Shown here piece by piece: positions 8,906 to 17,674 of a stretch of 64,000 nt of DNA (its first letter is position 1; the number at the start of each line of letters is the position of its first letter). The position numbers were made by a program, and so were the translations under genes. The notes under the pieces are model-generated. The model was not told where the DNA came from and did not search any database. It was given only the letters and a program-made list of their open reading frames with translations. The stretch comes from JAAOYC01 sp036481345 (GTDB lineage: Archaea > Nanobdellota > Nanobdellia > Woesearchaeales > WJKL01). The DNA is taken from assembly GCA_036481345.1 (NCBI GenBank), contig JAZGHU010000015.1:1-64000 (forward strand), read 5' to 3'.

Positions 8906-9217
8906 TCATCTTCTAGCCCCTTTTATTAGTTTTTTTCTTGTACAACTTGAACATAAATAACCTCCAAATAGTCTTGTTGGACGCTTCTTTGTTTTAGGCA
9001 GATTTTTCATCTTTGAAACAGATTTGTTTGCTGTTCCTGGAAGAACTTTTCCACAGCCAGCACATTTTGCTTTTCCTGTTTTTTTAGCTTTATAATGTGT
9101 AACTGTTCTTCCACCAGGTGTTTTTACGTATTTTAACTTCTTACTCCTAGATTTAAATCTACCATAACGGCCTTCTCTTTGGATTTTTGCTTTTGTTTTT
9201 CTTTTTGATCCTACCAT
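8906..9217 (-). CDS. rpl34e: Ribosomal protein L34e
   Basis: This 103-residue basic protein has the L34e pattern RTVTHYKAKKTGKAKCAGC and two zinc-type Cys pairs (Cys52/Cys55 and Cys89/Cys92). It is a component of the archaeal large subunit. It lies between the EMC3-like gene and rpl14e, an order typical of the region downstream of secY in Archaea, though adk, cmk and cbf5 that often accompany it are absent here. Confidence 0.93.
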   Translation of the reverse strand: MVGSKRKTKAKIQREGRYGRFKSRSKKLKYVKTPGGRTVTHYKAKKTGKAKCAGCGKVLPGTANKSVSKMKNLPKTKKRPTRLFGGYLCSSCTRKKLIKGARR

Positions 9218-9226
9218 GTATATCCC

Positions 9227-10006
9227 TTAATGCAATTTCATTATTTTTCTTAATGTCATACTAAAGATAATTGAAAATATAATATATGTTCCTAGCCAGC
9301 CAATTGGCAGCCCTGGAATTGGTTTTACTTTTTCATTATCAATCTTCAACTGCTGTAATTTGCCTTCTTTTATAACTTTTACGGGTTTTTCGTATGCTTT
9401 TTCTTCTGTTATTAGCAGTTCTTGAGTTTCTTTTTGATCATCAAATTCATATTCTAAAAGATAGTTTCCTGTTACACCTTTTAATATCCATTGAGATTCA
9501 CATATTTCTTTTGAACGAATCCATCCTTTTTCCATACGACATTCAACTTCTTGTGTTGAATCTGAGGTTGTTTCAATTCCTTCTGGTGCAATAAGAGTTA
9601 TTTCGCCTGAAGTTCCTCTATCAAACATTGCTGTTGTTGTAAATTCTTGATCAGGAAGAATAGGTTCAAATGCTATATTAGCATTTAACCATCCAAATAT
9701 CAAAATAATTGGAATAAATGTTACTAGAGTTGGCTTCATTGAATGCATCATGTATTTCATGTTTGTTTCCATTGCTCTTTTTTGGACTGCCATGAATTCC
9801 TTAGGATTATCTTTAAGTTCTTTCATCTGTTTTTGGAACTTTTTGATGTCTTCCTTCAAAGCCCTCATAAGATGCTGATCTGTCATCCATTTGTAAACTA
9901 GAGTAATTAATACTGCTACAACTAATGAGATTATTAGAATAGACCAGAATGAAGGTATCCCTAATAATGGTGCCATTATTGGGTTAAGTATAGTTTCAAA
10001 TGCCAT
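9227..10006 (-). CDS. EMC3/TMCO1-type membrane insertase (DUF106)
   Basis: This 259-residue protein has a membrane segment at about 18-38, a cytosolic coiled-coil (about 48-88, with KEDIKKFQKQMKELKD), then hydrophobic segments at about 93-112 and 236-256. This is the three-helix plan of archaeal Oxa1/YidC-superfamily proteins related to EMC3. These proteins are thought to insert short membrane proteins beside the Sec channel. About 100 polar residues between helices 2 and 3 form an external domain larger than in minimal relatives. It is directly downstream of secY, as in many archaea. Confidence 0.85.
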   Translation of the reverse strand: MAFETILNPIMAPLLGIPSFWSILIISLVVAVLITLVYKWMTDQHLMRALKEDIKKFQKQMKELKDNPKEFMAVQKRAMETNMKYMMHSMKPTLVTFIPIILIFGWLNANIAFEPILPDQEFTTTAMFDRGTSGEITLIAPEGIETTSDSTQEVECRMEKGWIRSKEICESQWILKGVTGNYLLEYEFDDQKETQELLITEEKAYEKPVKVIKEGKLQQLKIDNEKVKPIPGLPIGWLGTYIIFSIIFSMTLRKIMKLH

Positions 10007-10068
10007 TTTTTTACCTCGAGTATTCCATAAACTTACGTTATGATTTCATATCGAAATCAAAAGGAAAG

Positions 10069-11457
10069 TTATTCCATAAATTTCCTCATCATTGGATGCA
10101 TATCATACATATGCTGCTTTGCAATTTCTTCATATAACTTGTAAATGATCATAACAGTCAATAATATTCCAGTCCCCCTACTTAATGCTCCTGATAAGTC
10201 TGCCAATGCTGCTATAAATCCAACAGTAATAGCACCCATTACAGTTAAAGGCCAGATGTATCTATTTAATAATCTTTCTAAAACTCTTTGGTCTCTTCTA
10301 AAGCCAGGAATTTGCAGGCCGGAGGACATGATTTGTTTTGCCTGGGATTTTGCATCCATTCCAGATGTCTGCACCCAAAATATTGAAAACATTACAGCCC
10401 CTCCGATCATAATAAGCATATAAACTAAACCATGGGAAACATCTGCAAATGTCAAGCTGCCTTTGATTAATTTTCCAACAAGATCTGGAGAAAATAACCA
10501 AGCAACCAAGCCGGAGGCAGGAGTATTTCCTATAAATGTCCCTAGTATGGGGTGTCCCCAGTTTTGCAAGAGACGCGCCCAGAGCTGAATATTGGCCATC
10601 AGCGCGGCAATCAATATAACAGGAATGTTAGATGTATATATGAAACTTAATGGCCACCGCATTCCATGGCCCCTAATTCTACCAAAAGATAAAGGAATCT
10701 CAACTTTCATTGCCTGTCCATAAACAGCAATCGCAAATACTAAAATTGTTGATATGACTGCTGCAATCATCAAAGCAGCTGTTATTGGATCTCCTGCTGA
10801 TAATGATTGGAATAAAGCTGGAATTGCTCCAGTAGCTATCCCTGGATTAGCTGGAGAGGGCAATGGAGAGAGAGCTCTTATGAATATTTGTTCTGAAACA
10901 CCTGCTGCGATAAATAAGGAGATACCCGAACCAAAACCCCATTTTGATATAACTTCATCCATAAACATAATTAGCATTCCACCAAGGAATAATTGAAATA
11001 CTAAGATCAATTGTAATTGGAAATAAATACCTGTTCCAGCAAAAGTTGCTGGCGGAGCTAGGCCTCCCATAAAAACATAGATTATTCCTTCAAATATTAC
11101 AAAGAAGATTGCCAATAGTTTTTGAGTTCCTTGGAATCTTTTTTTGCCTTCATGAGATGTAAGATCAAACTTGATTATCCCTGAACCATTTAATAACTGT
11201 AAAACAATAGAAGCTGTTACTAAAGGACCAATTCCTAATGAAATTATTGATCCAAATTTAGCTCCTAAGATTAAAGATAAATATTCAAATTGTTGTAATG
11301 CATTTGATCCTAAGCCAAACAAAGGTATTAATCCTAAAATGAAGAATATAGCTAAAGTTATGCCAGTCCATTTTAATTTTTCCTTAAAAGCTAATCTTTT
11401 TTGCTCAGGACCCTGGACTTCTGGTAAGTTTGATAATAGATTATCCCACAAACTCAT
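10069..11457 (-). CDS. secY: Preprotein translocase subunit SecY
   Basis: This 462-residue protein has ten hydrophobic segments and archaeal SecY/Sec61-alpha signatures, including the plug-region start, LTSHEGKKRFQGTQ, VYGQAMKVEIPLSFG and a C-terminal LYEEIAKQ. It forms the protein-conducting channel; its partner Sec61-beta is at 49.2 kb and SecE is not in the window. The ATG overlaps the rpl15 stop by four bases, so it is translated as part of the spc-type operon. Confidence 0.97.
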   Translation of the reverse strand: MSLWDNLLSNLPEVQGPEQKRLAFKEKLKWTGITLAIFFILGLIPLFGLGSNALQQFEYLSLILGAKFGSIISLGIGPLVTASIVLQLLNGSGIIKFDLTSHEGKKRFQGTQKLLAIFFVIFEGIIYVFMGGLAPPATFAGTGIYFQLQLILVFQLFLGGMLIMFMDEVISKWGFGSGISLFIAAGVSEQIFIRALSPLPSPANPGIATGAIPALFQSLSAGDPITAALMIAAVISTILVFAIAVYGQAMKVEIPLSFGRIRGHGMRWPLSFIYTSNIPVILIAALMANIQLWARLLQNWGHPILGTFIGNTPASGLVAWLFSPDLVGKLIKGSLTFADVSHGLVYMLIMIGGAVMFSIFWVQTSGMDAKSQAKQIMSSGLQIPGFRRDQRVLERLLNRYIWPLTVMGAITVGFIAALADLSGALSRGTGILLTVMIIYKLYEEIAKQHMYDMHPMMRKFME

Positions 11458-11984
11458 TTTTTAAGTTCCTCAGTCTTTTCAGGAGCAGCTTCTGCTGTTT
11501 TCTCTTCTTTGACTTGAGGTTTTTCAGCAGGAGTCGCCTCCTTTTCTGGTTGGATCACTTCTCCACCTGCAGCTTGTATCTTTTCAATTGCTCCTGCAGA
11601 AAATAATGGAGAAGTTATTTTGAATTTTTTTGTTATTTTACCATTGCCTAAAACTTTATTGAACCCAAGTTTTTTCACATCTACGATGATAATATCTCCT
11701 TGTTGTTCAATTAGTTTTTTTGCTAATAAAGTATTAATTTTTTCTTGAATATAAGAAAGACTAACTGTCTTTATTATCATAAGATTTTTCTTTTTAAATC
11801 CGTGCTTTCCAAAGTAGTTTTTATCTTTCCAGATAGATGGCTTTTTTGCATCTCCTCTTTTGCCTGTTCCAGCCATACCTTTTCCTCCCCTGTTTCCAGC
11901 TCCCCTATGTTTTTTCATAGAGCCCCATCCATGGGAAGTGGATCCACGCCTTCTGGAAAATCTTTTACGTTTGTTTACTACCAT
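11454..11984 (-). CDS. rpl15: Ribosomal protein L15
   Basis: The 176-residue protein has the Gly-rich basic N-terminal loop (RRRGSTSHGWGSMKKHRGAG and GGKGMAGTGKRG) and a C-terminal alpha/beta domain with KKLGFNKVLGNGK and GGEVI. About 30 residues of Glu/Lys/Pro-rich tail are added after residue 147. It sits between rpl30 and secY in archaeal order. Confidence 0.95.
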   Translation of the reverse strand: MVVNKRKRFSRRRGSTSHGWGSMKKHRGAGNRGGKGMAGTGKRGDAKKPSIWKDKNYFGKHGFKKKNLMIIKTVSLSYIQEKINTLLAKKLIEQQGDIIIVDVKKLGFNKVLGNGKITKKFKITSPLFSAGAIEKIQAAGGEVIQPEKEATPAEKPQVKEEKTAEAAPEKTEELKK

Positions 11985-11985
11985 T

Positions 11986-12387
11986 TTAAATCATCCTTTT
12001 GATTAAATCATTAATTTTAGTTCCTCTTGGTCCTAATGCTCCACCTTGTTTGAATGGAATTTTTATTCCTTTTCTTTCAAATCCCTTTCTTGGTGGATGT
12101 AATCTGAAATATTTTTTATCTTTTTCTTGTCTTTTTTCTTTTAATAATGAGGCAGTTTCTTCGTCAACTTCTCCCCAAGTTATGTAAGATTGTACTTTTT
12201 TGATCATACCAAGCATACTTGGAGATGCATTAACAATAACACATGAATTTTGTTTGTAAAGTTTTAACATGTTAAGAGTATCTTTTACTTCTTTTTTGAG
12301 TTTAACAGATCCTCTAATTCTAACTATTGCAATCTTTTTGTATTGCTTCTTTTCTTCTTTTTGTATCTCTTGGTTTTCTTCTGCCAT
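11986..12387 (-). CDS. rpl30: Ribosomal protein L30
   Basis: After a short acidic/lysine leader (about 1-15), residues 18-75 form the L30 ferredoxin-like fold (IAIVRIRGSVKLKKEVKDTL, LYKQNSCVIVNASPSMLGMI). The C-terminal extension with LHPPRKGF and GALGPRGTKIN is typical of the archaeal/eukaryotic (L7e-related) form. Length 133 is on the short side for Archaea. One base separates it from rpl15 and one from rps5. Confidence 0.94.
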   Translation of the reverse strand: MAEENQEIQKEEKKQYKKIAIVRIRGSVKLKKEVKDTLNMLKLYKQNSCVIVNASPSMLGMIKKVQSYITWGEVDEETASLLKEKRQEKDKKYFRLHPPRKGFERKGIKIPFKQGGALGPRGTKINDLIKRMI

Positions 12388-12388
12388 T

Positions 12389-13336
12389 TTATTTAGATTT
12401 CTTTTTTTCTTTGGCTTTTTCTTCTTCTCCTTCTTCCTTTTGCGTAGAGTCAGACTCCTTCGTCGTCTGAGTACCTGCTTTAATCACTTCAGCAAAATCT
12501 TCCTCTCTTGGCCCTTCTTTTGCATTCATCTTTCCTTCAACAATACCAAGTGCTGCAATGTCTTGCTCTTTTATTTTGATTTGCATCAAATTTTTCAAAG
12601 CAGCAACACAAGCATAAACTAAGTTAAGTTTTGTACTTGTTTTACCTAATGTTTTGGACCATACATCTTTGATTCCAGCCATTTTAAGGATTTTTCCTAC
12701 TTCCCCTTCTACTTTCAGGCCTGTTCCCTTAGGTGCTGGGATAAGTTTAAGTATTACAGAACCACACTTGCCCTCTACTTTGTAAGGGATTGTATGAGAT
12801 TCTTTACAACCGCACTGCCATGAACCGCAGCCACGTTTAATCTTGATTATATTTAGTTTAGAGTTTCTTATGGATTTTTCTCTTGCTGGAACTGTTTCTT
12901 TGCTCTTTCCATAACCTATTCCAACATATCCATTTTCATTTCCTGCAACAGCAACAGTTGCGAATTTTGGTTTGTTTCCTTCTCTTGTTTTCTTTTGTGT
13001 TTGTCTAAATATCCTTCTGGCACCCCCGCCAAACTTACCTTTTGATTGTCCTATTAGTAAAAGGTCAACTTGAATGTTTGGAAGCAAAACATCAACTATC
13101 TCAGCTTCAAGTATATTAAGTCCATTATCAAGGATAAGATCTATGTCTTTTATTTCTCCTGATTTTACTTTTTTACCTATTTCTGTTTTTGGTTTCCAAG
13201 CTTCTTTATCGAATTCTTTACCAAATCCTTTCTTTCTTTCTTTCCTTGCTTCTTTTTCTTTTGGTTTTTGAGATTTTTCTACAGCAGCTTTTGATTTCTG
13301 CTCAGCTTCTGGAAGTTTCTTTTTTGCGTTTGGCAT
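12389..13336 (-). CDS. rps5: Ribosomal protein S5 with charged extensions on both ends
   Basis: The S5 core (about 70-275) contains the double-stranded RNA-binding-like part (GKFGGGARRIFRQTQKKT, VAVAGNENGYVGIGYGKSKE) and the C-terminal GTGLKVEGEVGKILKMAGI region. Before it are about 55 Lys/Glu-rich residues and after it about 40 charged residues, giving 315 residues against roughly 210-235 in most archaea. The C-terminal tail holds TKESDS, encoded by the same 19-base repeat as in rpl14e. Position between rpl18 and rpl30 is canonical. Confidence 0.95.
   Translation of the reverse strand: MPNAKKKLPEAEQKSKAAVEKSQKPKEKEARKERKKGFGKEFDKEAWKPKTEIGKKVKSGEIKDIDLILDNGLNILEAEIVDVLLPNIQVDLLLIGQSKGKFGGGARRIFRQTQKKTREGNKPKFATVAVAGNENGYVGIGYGKSKETVPAREKSIRNSKLNIIKIKRGCGSWQCGCKESHTIPYKVEGKCGSVILKLIPAPKGTGLKVEGEVGKILKMAGIKDVWSKTLGKTSTKLNLVYACVAALKNLMQIKIKEQDIAALGIVEGKMNAKEGPREEDFAEVIKAGTQTTKESDSTQKEEGEEEKAKEKKKSK
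12446..12464. repeat. 19-base palindromic repeat, copy 2 (in rps5)
   Basis: Identical to 8521-8539 in rpl14e and in the same frame. Flanking bases differ, so the match is confined to this element. Confidence 0.6.
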
Positions 13337-13854
13337 TATTCGTTCACCTTGATTTTGTTTTTGATTTCATCAAATATTTGTGTAATTTCAGCAGCTTCTT
13401 TTTTGTATTTAGCTATGTGGCTGCCATTGATTCTGGTTTCATCTGGAAATATTTCCCCATCATGAGGGATATTCAATCCAGCGTCAACAGCCCCTTTTAA
13501 ACAAGCATATATTCTTGAGCCTTTTGTTGGCTTTGCCAATCCTGTATCAAGGATAGCTTCTTTAACTCCTGCTTTGACTGCTTTTGTTCCTGCTAATAAT
13601 CCAGTCAAATAAGCAGCTGGAACATTTCCTTTACTAAATTTCCAACCTAGTGCTTCTAGTTCTCTAGAAGTCGCTGCCACGATAATTTTATCCCCTTCTG
13701 GACTATATTCTACTATTTGAGCATAAGTATTTTTTAGGAAAGTTCTTACTATTAATCTTGGTTTATCAGATAGTAATAGCTTTAACCTTTTCTTGTAATT
13801 TGTCTTTCCTTGTCTCTTTCTTCTGAATTGGACAGTTGCTTTTTTTGATTTCAT
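13336..13854 (-). CDS. rpl18: Ribosomal protein L18
   Basis: This 172-residue 5S rRNA-binding protein shows RRRRQGKTNY-like N-terminus (here FRRKRQGKTNYKKRL), PRLIVRTFLKNTYAQIV and AAYLTGLLAGTKA segments of archaeal L18/L5. Its start shares bases with the rpl19e stop (four-base overlap) and its stop touches the rps5 start, so translation is tightly coupled. Confidence 0.96.
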   Translation of the reverse strand: MKSKKATVQFRRKRQGKTNYKKRLKLLLSDKPRLIVRTFLKNTYAQIVEYSPEGDKIIVAATSRELEALGWKFSKGNVPAAYLTGLLAGTKAVKAGVKEAILDTGLAKPTKGSRIYACLKGAVDAGLNIPHDGEIFPDETRINGSHIAKYKKEAAEITQIFDEIKNKIKVNE

Positions 13855-14312
13855 TGTTTTTTCTCTTGTATAAGTTTATGTTCTTCTAAGTATAGTTTAA
13901 TGTGACGTTTGCTTCTGAAAAATCCTCCCTTGGATTTTCTGTAAAGTCCGTGATAATTAGATTTGCTTATAAATTCCTTGTCACGCAATTCTTTAAGGAA
14001 TCTTCTTTGGATTCTTATTTTTCCAATCCACGCTTTCTTTTTTGGAAGTCTTGCTGTTTTTTTACCTTTTGTTGAGCCAGGACCTTTTCTCTTACCTTTG
14101 CTCTTCTGAATTGTTATTTTTCTAGCTCTTACTCTTGAAACCCCTTTGACTGGCTTACGTTTAATAGCTTCTCCTGAGATTAGAGATTTTATATCTAATT
14201 TTGTTATTGCTTCTTTAATATCCTCTAATTTATCTTGATCAAAGACAATCCTTTTTTCAGAACATTTCAATATGTCTGATGCAAGTCTTTTTTGGAGTTT
14301 AAGTTGAGTCAT
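13851..14312 (-). CDS. rpl19e: Ribosomal protein L19e
   Basis: The 153-residue basic protein has the L19e pattern QKRLASDILKC near the start, GSTKGKKTARLPKKKAWIGKI in the middle and an arginine-rich helix (RRFLKELRDKEFI, YHGLYRKSKGGFF). This family has no bacterial homologue and marks the cell as archaeal. Two bases separate it from rpl32e. Confidence 0.95.
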   Translation of the reverse strand: MTQLKLQKRLASDILKCSEKRIVFDQDKLEDIKEAITKLDIKSLISGEAIKRKPVKGVSRVRARKITIQKSKGKRKGPGSTKGKKTARLPKKKAWIGKIRIQRRFLKELRDKEFISKSNYHGLYRKSKGGFFRSKRHIKLYLEEHKLIQEKKQ

Positions 14313-14314
14313 TT

Positions 14315-14896
14315 TTATTCCTTCTTAGTCAAGAGTTTATCCTTTTCCTTTTTTTCTTGTTCTTTCTTTTCGTCTTCAGATTTCTCTTCTTTAACTTCTT
14401 CTTTTGCTTTTTCTTCTTTTTTAGCTTCTTTTTTCTTCTTAGCTTCTTTTTTCTCAGTTTTCTTTGTCTTTGCTTCTTTTTTCTTCTTTCGCAATTCTTC
14501 GATTTTCTTTAAATAATTATCAGGATCTTTTATGTTGAGGATTTTTATTCCAACTTCTTGTGCTTTTTTTATTATTTCAATTCTCTTTTTTCCACCAACT
14601 GCAGAAGCAATAACAATTCCTTCTGATTCTTTGTTGATTTTTTCTAGTTGAGATAATGAGCTTATTCTTATTGGAGCTAGTCCAGATGGATCTAAGCTAT
14701 AAACTGATTTCGGTGAGCCATAACCAGGCCTTACTGTTTTTCTGTAGCCTCTCTTGTTTAGCCTTATCTTTGACTGCCAACCTTTTGGACGCTGCCATCT
14801 AGCCCTTATTCTTATCCTTTTATGGGAGTCTTGACTAACAAAAGTTGGCTTCTTTGCCTTGATTTTTTTTCTCAATGCTAATTTTTCTTTATTCAT
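14315..14896 (-). CDS. rpl32e: Ribosomal protein L32e with long charged tail
   Basis: Residues 14-125 match L32e (FVSQDSHKRIRIRARWQRPKG segment, RPGYGSPKSVYSLDPSGL, AVGGKKRIEIIKKA). From about residue 132 there are about 60 almost purely Lys/Glu residues, a disordered tail. The family has no bacterial equivalent. It overlaps rpl6 by eight bases. Confidence 0.94.
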   Translation of the reverse strand: MNKEKLALRKKIKAKKPTFVSQDSHKRIRIRARWQRPKGWQSKIRLNKRGYRKTVRPGYGSPKSVYSLDPSGLAPIRISSLSQLEKINKESEGIVIASAVGGKKRIEIIKKAQEVGIKILNIKDPDNYLKKIEELRKKKKEAKTKKTEKKEAKKKKEAKKEEKAKEEVKEEKSEDEKKEQEKKEKDKLLTKKE

Positions 14897-15440
14897 TTTT
14901 CAAAATTTTTTTGGATTTTGTGATTATATATATTCCATCTTGGAAAATTCTTCTATCTCTTTTTGTTATTCTGCAAACTTGTTCAATAGATGCTGCTGTT
15001 TGACCAGCTGCCTCTTTATCGACACTTTCTACCATAATATCCTGACCTTCTATTTTTACTTCAGCATCTTTTTGAATTTTACATTTTCTTGGAATTTTTT
15101 CCCCTAAAAAGTTTTGAACAACAAATTCACCATTTTCTATTGCAACAGTCATTGGAAAGTGTGTTGAACAAACTTTTAGTTTGTATGAATGTCCTTCAGT
15201 AACTCCTTGAATCATGTTAACAAGGTGTGATTTGAAAGTAAAAATTATTCTTTTTTCTCTTTTTGTTGCTTTTTTTGAGGAGATTGTTAATTTGTTATCT
15301 TTAACGTCAACAGATACTTTTGGATATGCTAATCTTCTAGAAATTTCTCCTTTTGGACCTTTTGCTGAGATTAGTCCTGAGTCTATCTTAACTTCTACTC
15401 CTTCTGGAATTTCTATCTGTTCTGTCAAGTCTAGTTTCAT
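14889..15440 (-). CDS. rpl6: Ribosomal protein L6
   Basis: The 183-residue protein consists of two L6 beta-sheet domains with IPEGVEVKIDSGLISAKGPKG (first strand region) and VEIKGQDIMVES-like (here VKIEGQDIMVESVDKEAAGQTAA) sequences. The length is normal for Archaea. It lies between rps8 and rpl32e with a three-base gap and an eight-base overlap. Confidence 0.96.
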   Translation of the reverse strand: MKLDLTEQIEIPEGVEVKIDSGLISAKGPKGEISRRLAYPKVSVDVKDNKLTISSKKATKREKRIIFTFKSHLVNMIQGVTEGHSYKLKVCSTHFPMTVAIENGEFVVQNFLGEKIPRKCKIQKDAEVKIEGQDIMVESVDKEAAGQTAASIEQVCRITKRDRRIFQDGIYIITKSKKILKNE

Positions 15441-15443
15441 TTT

Positions 15444-15833
15444 TTAATAACAGTAAGCTAATAATACTCCTCCACTATTTTTTTCAGCAGCTTCTTGCTG
15501 AGTCATTATTCCCTGCGGTGTTGAAACAATTATAATACCAAAGTTTTTAGCAGGAAGATATCTTTTTTCGAATTTTTCAAATCCATCTTGTTTAGCTGAG
15601 TAGTGGGGTTTGATCACTCCACAATTATTGATTTTACCAATCAATTCTATTTTTATTATGCCCCCTTTGCCATTATCAGTTTCTTTAAATTCTCCAATGA
15701 ATTTATTTTCCTGCATTATTCTAAATACTTCTTTGATAACTTTTGAGCTTGGAGCTATTGAACATGAGTTTTTTCCTAATTTTTCTGCATTTTTTATTTT
15801 TGATAATGCATTTGCGAGTGGATCATTTAACAT
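15444..15833 (-). CDS. rps8: Ribosomal protein S8
   Basis: The 129-residue protein has DPLANALSKIKNAEKLGK at the start and the C-terminal STPQGIMTQQEAAEKNSGG signature of archaeal S8 (S15A family). It binds the central domain of 16S rRNA and starts about a dozen bases after rps14 ends. Confidence 0.97.
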   Translation of the reverse strand: MLNDPLANALSKIKNAEKLGKNSCSIAPSSKVIKEVFRIMQENKFIGEFKETDNGKGGIIKIELIGKINNCGVIKPHYSAKQDGFEKFEKRYLPAKNFGIIIVSTPQGIMTQQEAAEKNSGGVLLAYCY

Positions 15834-15844
15834 ATTTTTTCACC

Positions 15845-16075
15845 TTAACTGTATTTTTTAAATCCTATTTTATTTGCTATCTCTCTGAAGCATTGTCTGC
15901 ATAAATCTAGACCATATTTGCTTATGTGGCCTCCTCGTCTCCCACATCTGCTGCATTTTTTTAGATTTCTGCCGCAAGTTCTTTTTTTAGGAGCATTATG
16001 TTTTCTAAATTTGATTAATTTAGCTGGTTTTGCTTTCAATTGTTTGTAAACCTTTTTGTGGTCTGATGCAGTCAT
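15845..16075 (-). CDS. rps14: Ribosomal protein S14, zinc-binding type
   Basis: A 76-residue protein with four zinc-type cysteines (Cys41, Cys44, Cys59, Cys62; KKCSRCGRRGG and LDLCRQCFRE). The N-terminal 25 residues are a basic extension beyond the minimal 50-55-residue archaeal S14. The ATG overlaps the rpl5 stop by four bases. Confidence 0.94.
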   Translation of the reverse strand: MTASDHKKVYKQLKAKPAKLIKFRKHNAPKKRTCGRNLKKCSRCGRRGGHISKYGLDLCRQCFREIANKIGFKKYS

Positions 16076-16587
16076 TCTTCTTCCCCCACTTTAACATTAA
16101 ATTGTTTAGATATGAAGTCTATCGCTTCTTCTTTTGTTATTTTGTGTTTTGTTGGAATCTTTTTTTGTTTCAATTTCCTTTTTTTAATTCTAAATCCTGC
16201 ACGTTCTAATGTAACACAAACTTCTAGACCCATTATTCCAATATCTGGATCATAGTTTGCTTCAGGAATATCTATATATTCAGGAATACCAAATGCAAGA
16301 TTGCCATTAGAGTCAAATTGATTAGGAGATAATTGATTGTCTTTTGATTCTAATAATCTGATAAGCACTTCTTTTGCAGCTTTTTTTCTTAGAGTTAATT
16401 TACAGCCAATAGGTAGGCCAAGTCTTAAGCCCCATCCAGGAATTCTTTTTGTTGATACTGTTTTAATAGGACTAATCCCAGTTATCATCTTTAATAGTTT
16501 CATACCCTTCTCTAATCTAGCCTGCTCTTTTCCTGTTCCTATATTTAGGGTGATTTTCTCTATCCTTAAATTCCTCATTGGATTCAT
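16072..16587 (-). CDS. rpl5: Ribosomal protein L5
   Basis: This 171-residue protein starts with MRNLRIEKITLNIGTGK and contains the typical RIPGWGLRLGLPIGCKLTLR and YIDIPEANYDPDIGIMGLEV stretches. L5 binds 5S rRNA together with L18. It lies between rps4e and rps14 as in other archaea. Confidence 0.97.
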   Translation of the reverse strand: MNPMRNLRIEKITLNIGTGKEQARLEKGMKLLKMITGISPIKTVSTKRIPGWGLRLGLPIGCKLTLRKKAAKEVLIRLLESKDNQLSPNQFDSNGNLAFGIPEYIDIPEANYDPDIGIMGLEVCVTLERAGFRIKKRKLKQKKIPTKHKITKEEAIDFISKQFNVKVGEEE

Positions 16588-16591
16588 TTTT

Positions 16592-17290
16592 TTATTCTTG
16601 TAATTGTATCAATGATTTTTCTTTTCCGATTACAAAAGCATATTTCTTTAGAGTTTCAACCTTGTCTTTGCCGCTTTTGTATGATATTTTGTTTTCTTTT
16701 ATATCTTCTATTACTCCGGTTCCACCTATGTGTTTTCCACCAACAAGGTAAATAGTAGCTCCTTTTTCAAATTTGATTATCTGTTTGATTTTTTGAGAAG
16801 GAAGTTCTATTATTGCTGTATCTCCTACTTTTGCTTCTTTTTTATCTGATAGGATATTTTTCCCATCGAATAAGTTTAATTGTAATTTACCTTTTTTGAT
16901 AATAGATTTGCCATTTATTTTGCTTGGCTTTATGTTAGCATCATTTTTTATTGGAAATGCTATGAGGTATCCTTTTTTATTAAGTAGAATTCTGAAGTTT
17001 TCTTTTGTTTTTGGAATTGAGATAACATCCATCAATCCAACAAGGAATCTATGATTCGTTCTTCTGATCCCATCAACAAGGATTTCTTGATTTTGAAGGA
17101 TATTTTTTACTTCTTTTGTAGTTCTTGCATATTCTAGAACATCTCTTAGTAATACATTTAGAGGCATACCTAGTTTTAAAGAATGCGGGCCTGGATGTGG
17201 GCGAGTAACCCACTTAATTCCTTTTCTTTTTATTTTCCAAGATTTAGGCATTGCCAGTCTTGATAAGTGTCTTTGTATTTTTTCTCCCAT
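16592..17290 (-). CDS. rps4e: Ribosomal protein S4e
   Basis: This 232-residue archaeal/eukaryotic-specific protein begins with the family pattern HLSRLAMPKSWKI, followed by an S4-type RNA-binding domain (about 42-105), a central domain, and a C-terminal KOW motif (about 175-205; GGKHIGGTGVIEDI). The length is normal. Confidence 0.96.
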   Translation of the reverse strand: MGEKIQRHLSRLAMPKSWKIKRKGIKWVTRPHPGPHSLKLGMPLNVLLRDVLEYARTTKEVKNILQNQEILVDGIRRTNHRFLVGLMDVISIPKTKENFRILLNKKGYLIAFPIKNDANIKPSKINGKSIIKKGKLQLNLFDGKNILSDKKEAKVGDTAIIELPSQKIKQIIKFEKGATIYLVGGKHIGGTGVIEDIKENKISYKSGKDKVETLKKYAFVIGKEKSLIQLQE

Positions 17291-17292
17291 TG

Positions 17293-17670
17293 TTATTTCC
17301 TCTCTAAACTCTTAGCTCGTTTTTTATCACTAAGATTTAATTCAATAATCATTAAGTTAGATGGATTGAACGGATAGAATGTCTTTGTTCCATCCTTTTT
17401 TGTCGATTCAATTCCTTGAATATAGACTTTTGTTGATTTCAAGTTGACTCTGTCAATTTTTCCTGTTTTTCCCTTGAATTGTCCTCTTAAAATCTTAACA
17501 GTATCGCCTTTTCTAACTGTGATGTTTCTTTTTTTGTGTTTTTCTTTAAGTTCTTTTGACAGATGAACTGACATGAACTTATTTCTAATATGTAATGGAG
17601 CATTATATCTATATTTACGCTGCTTTCTAGGCGCTTTGCTTTTAATCCATTCTTTTGAAAATCTTTTCAT
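17293..17670 (-). CDS. rpl24: Ribosomal protein L24
   Basis: A 125-residue protein with the N-terminal basic part (RKQRKYRYNAPLHIRNKFMS) and a KOW motif at about 52-80 (VRKGDTVKILRGQFKGKTGK) of archaeal L24/eukaryotic L26. It assists early 23S rRNA folding. Two bases separate it from rps4e and four from rpl14. Confidence 0.96.
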   Translation of the reverse strand: MKRFSKEWIKSKAPRKQRKYRYNAPLHIRNKFMSVHLSKELKEKHKKRNITVRKGDTVKILRGQFKGKTGKIDRVNLKSTKVYIQGIESTKKDGTKTFYPFNPSNLMIIELNLSDKKRAKSLERK

Positions 17671-17674
17671 TTTT

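Noticed and set aside
13189..13500. Plus-strand open frames opposite ribosomal protein genes (also 10145-10423, 20356-20640, 22310-22687 and others)
   Set aside because: They mirror Lys/Glu-rich coding DNA and give Phe/Ser/Leu-rich peptides typical of antisense frames.
14315..14530. Apparent simple repeats of TTCTTTTTC type in ribosomal gene tails
   Set aside because: They only reflect Lys/Glu-coding codons of disordered tails and show no unit structure.
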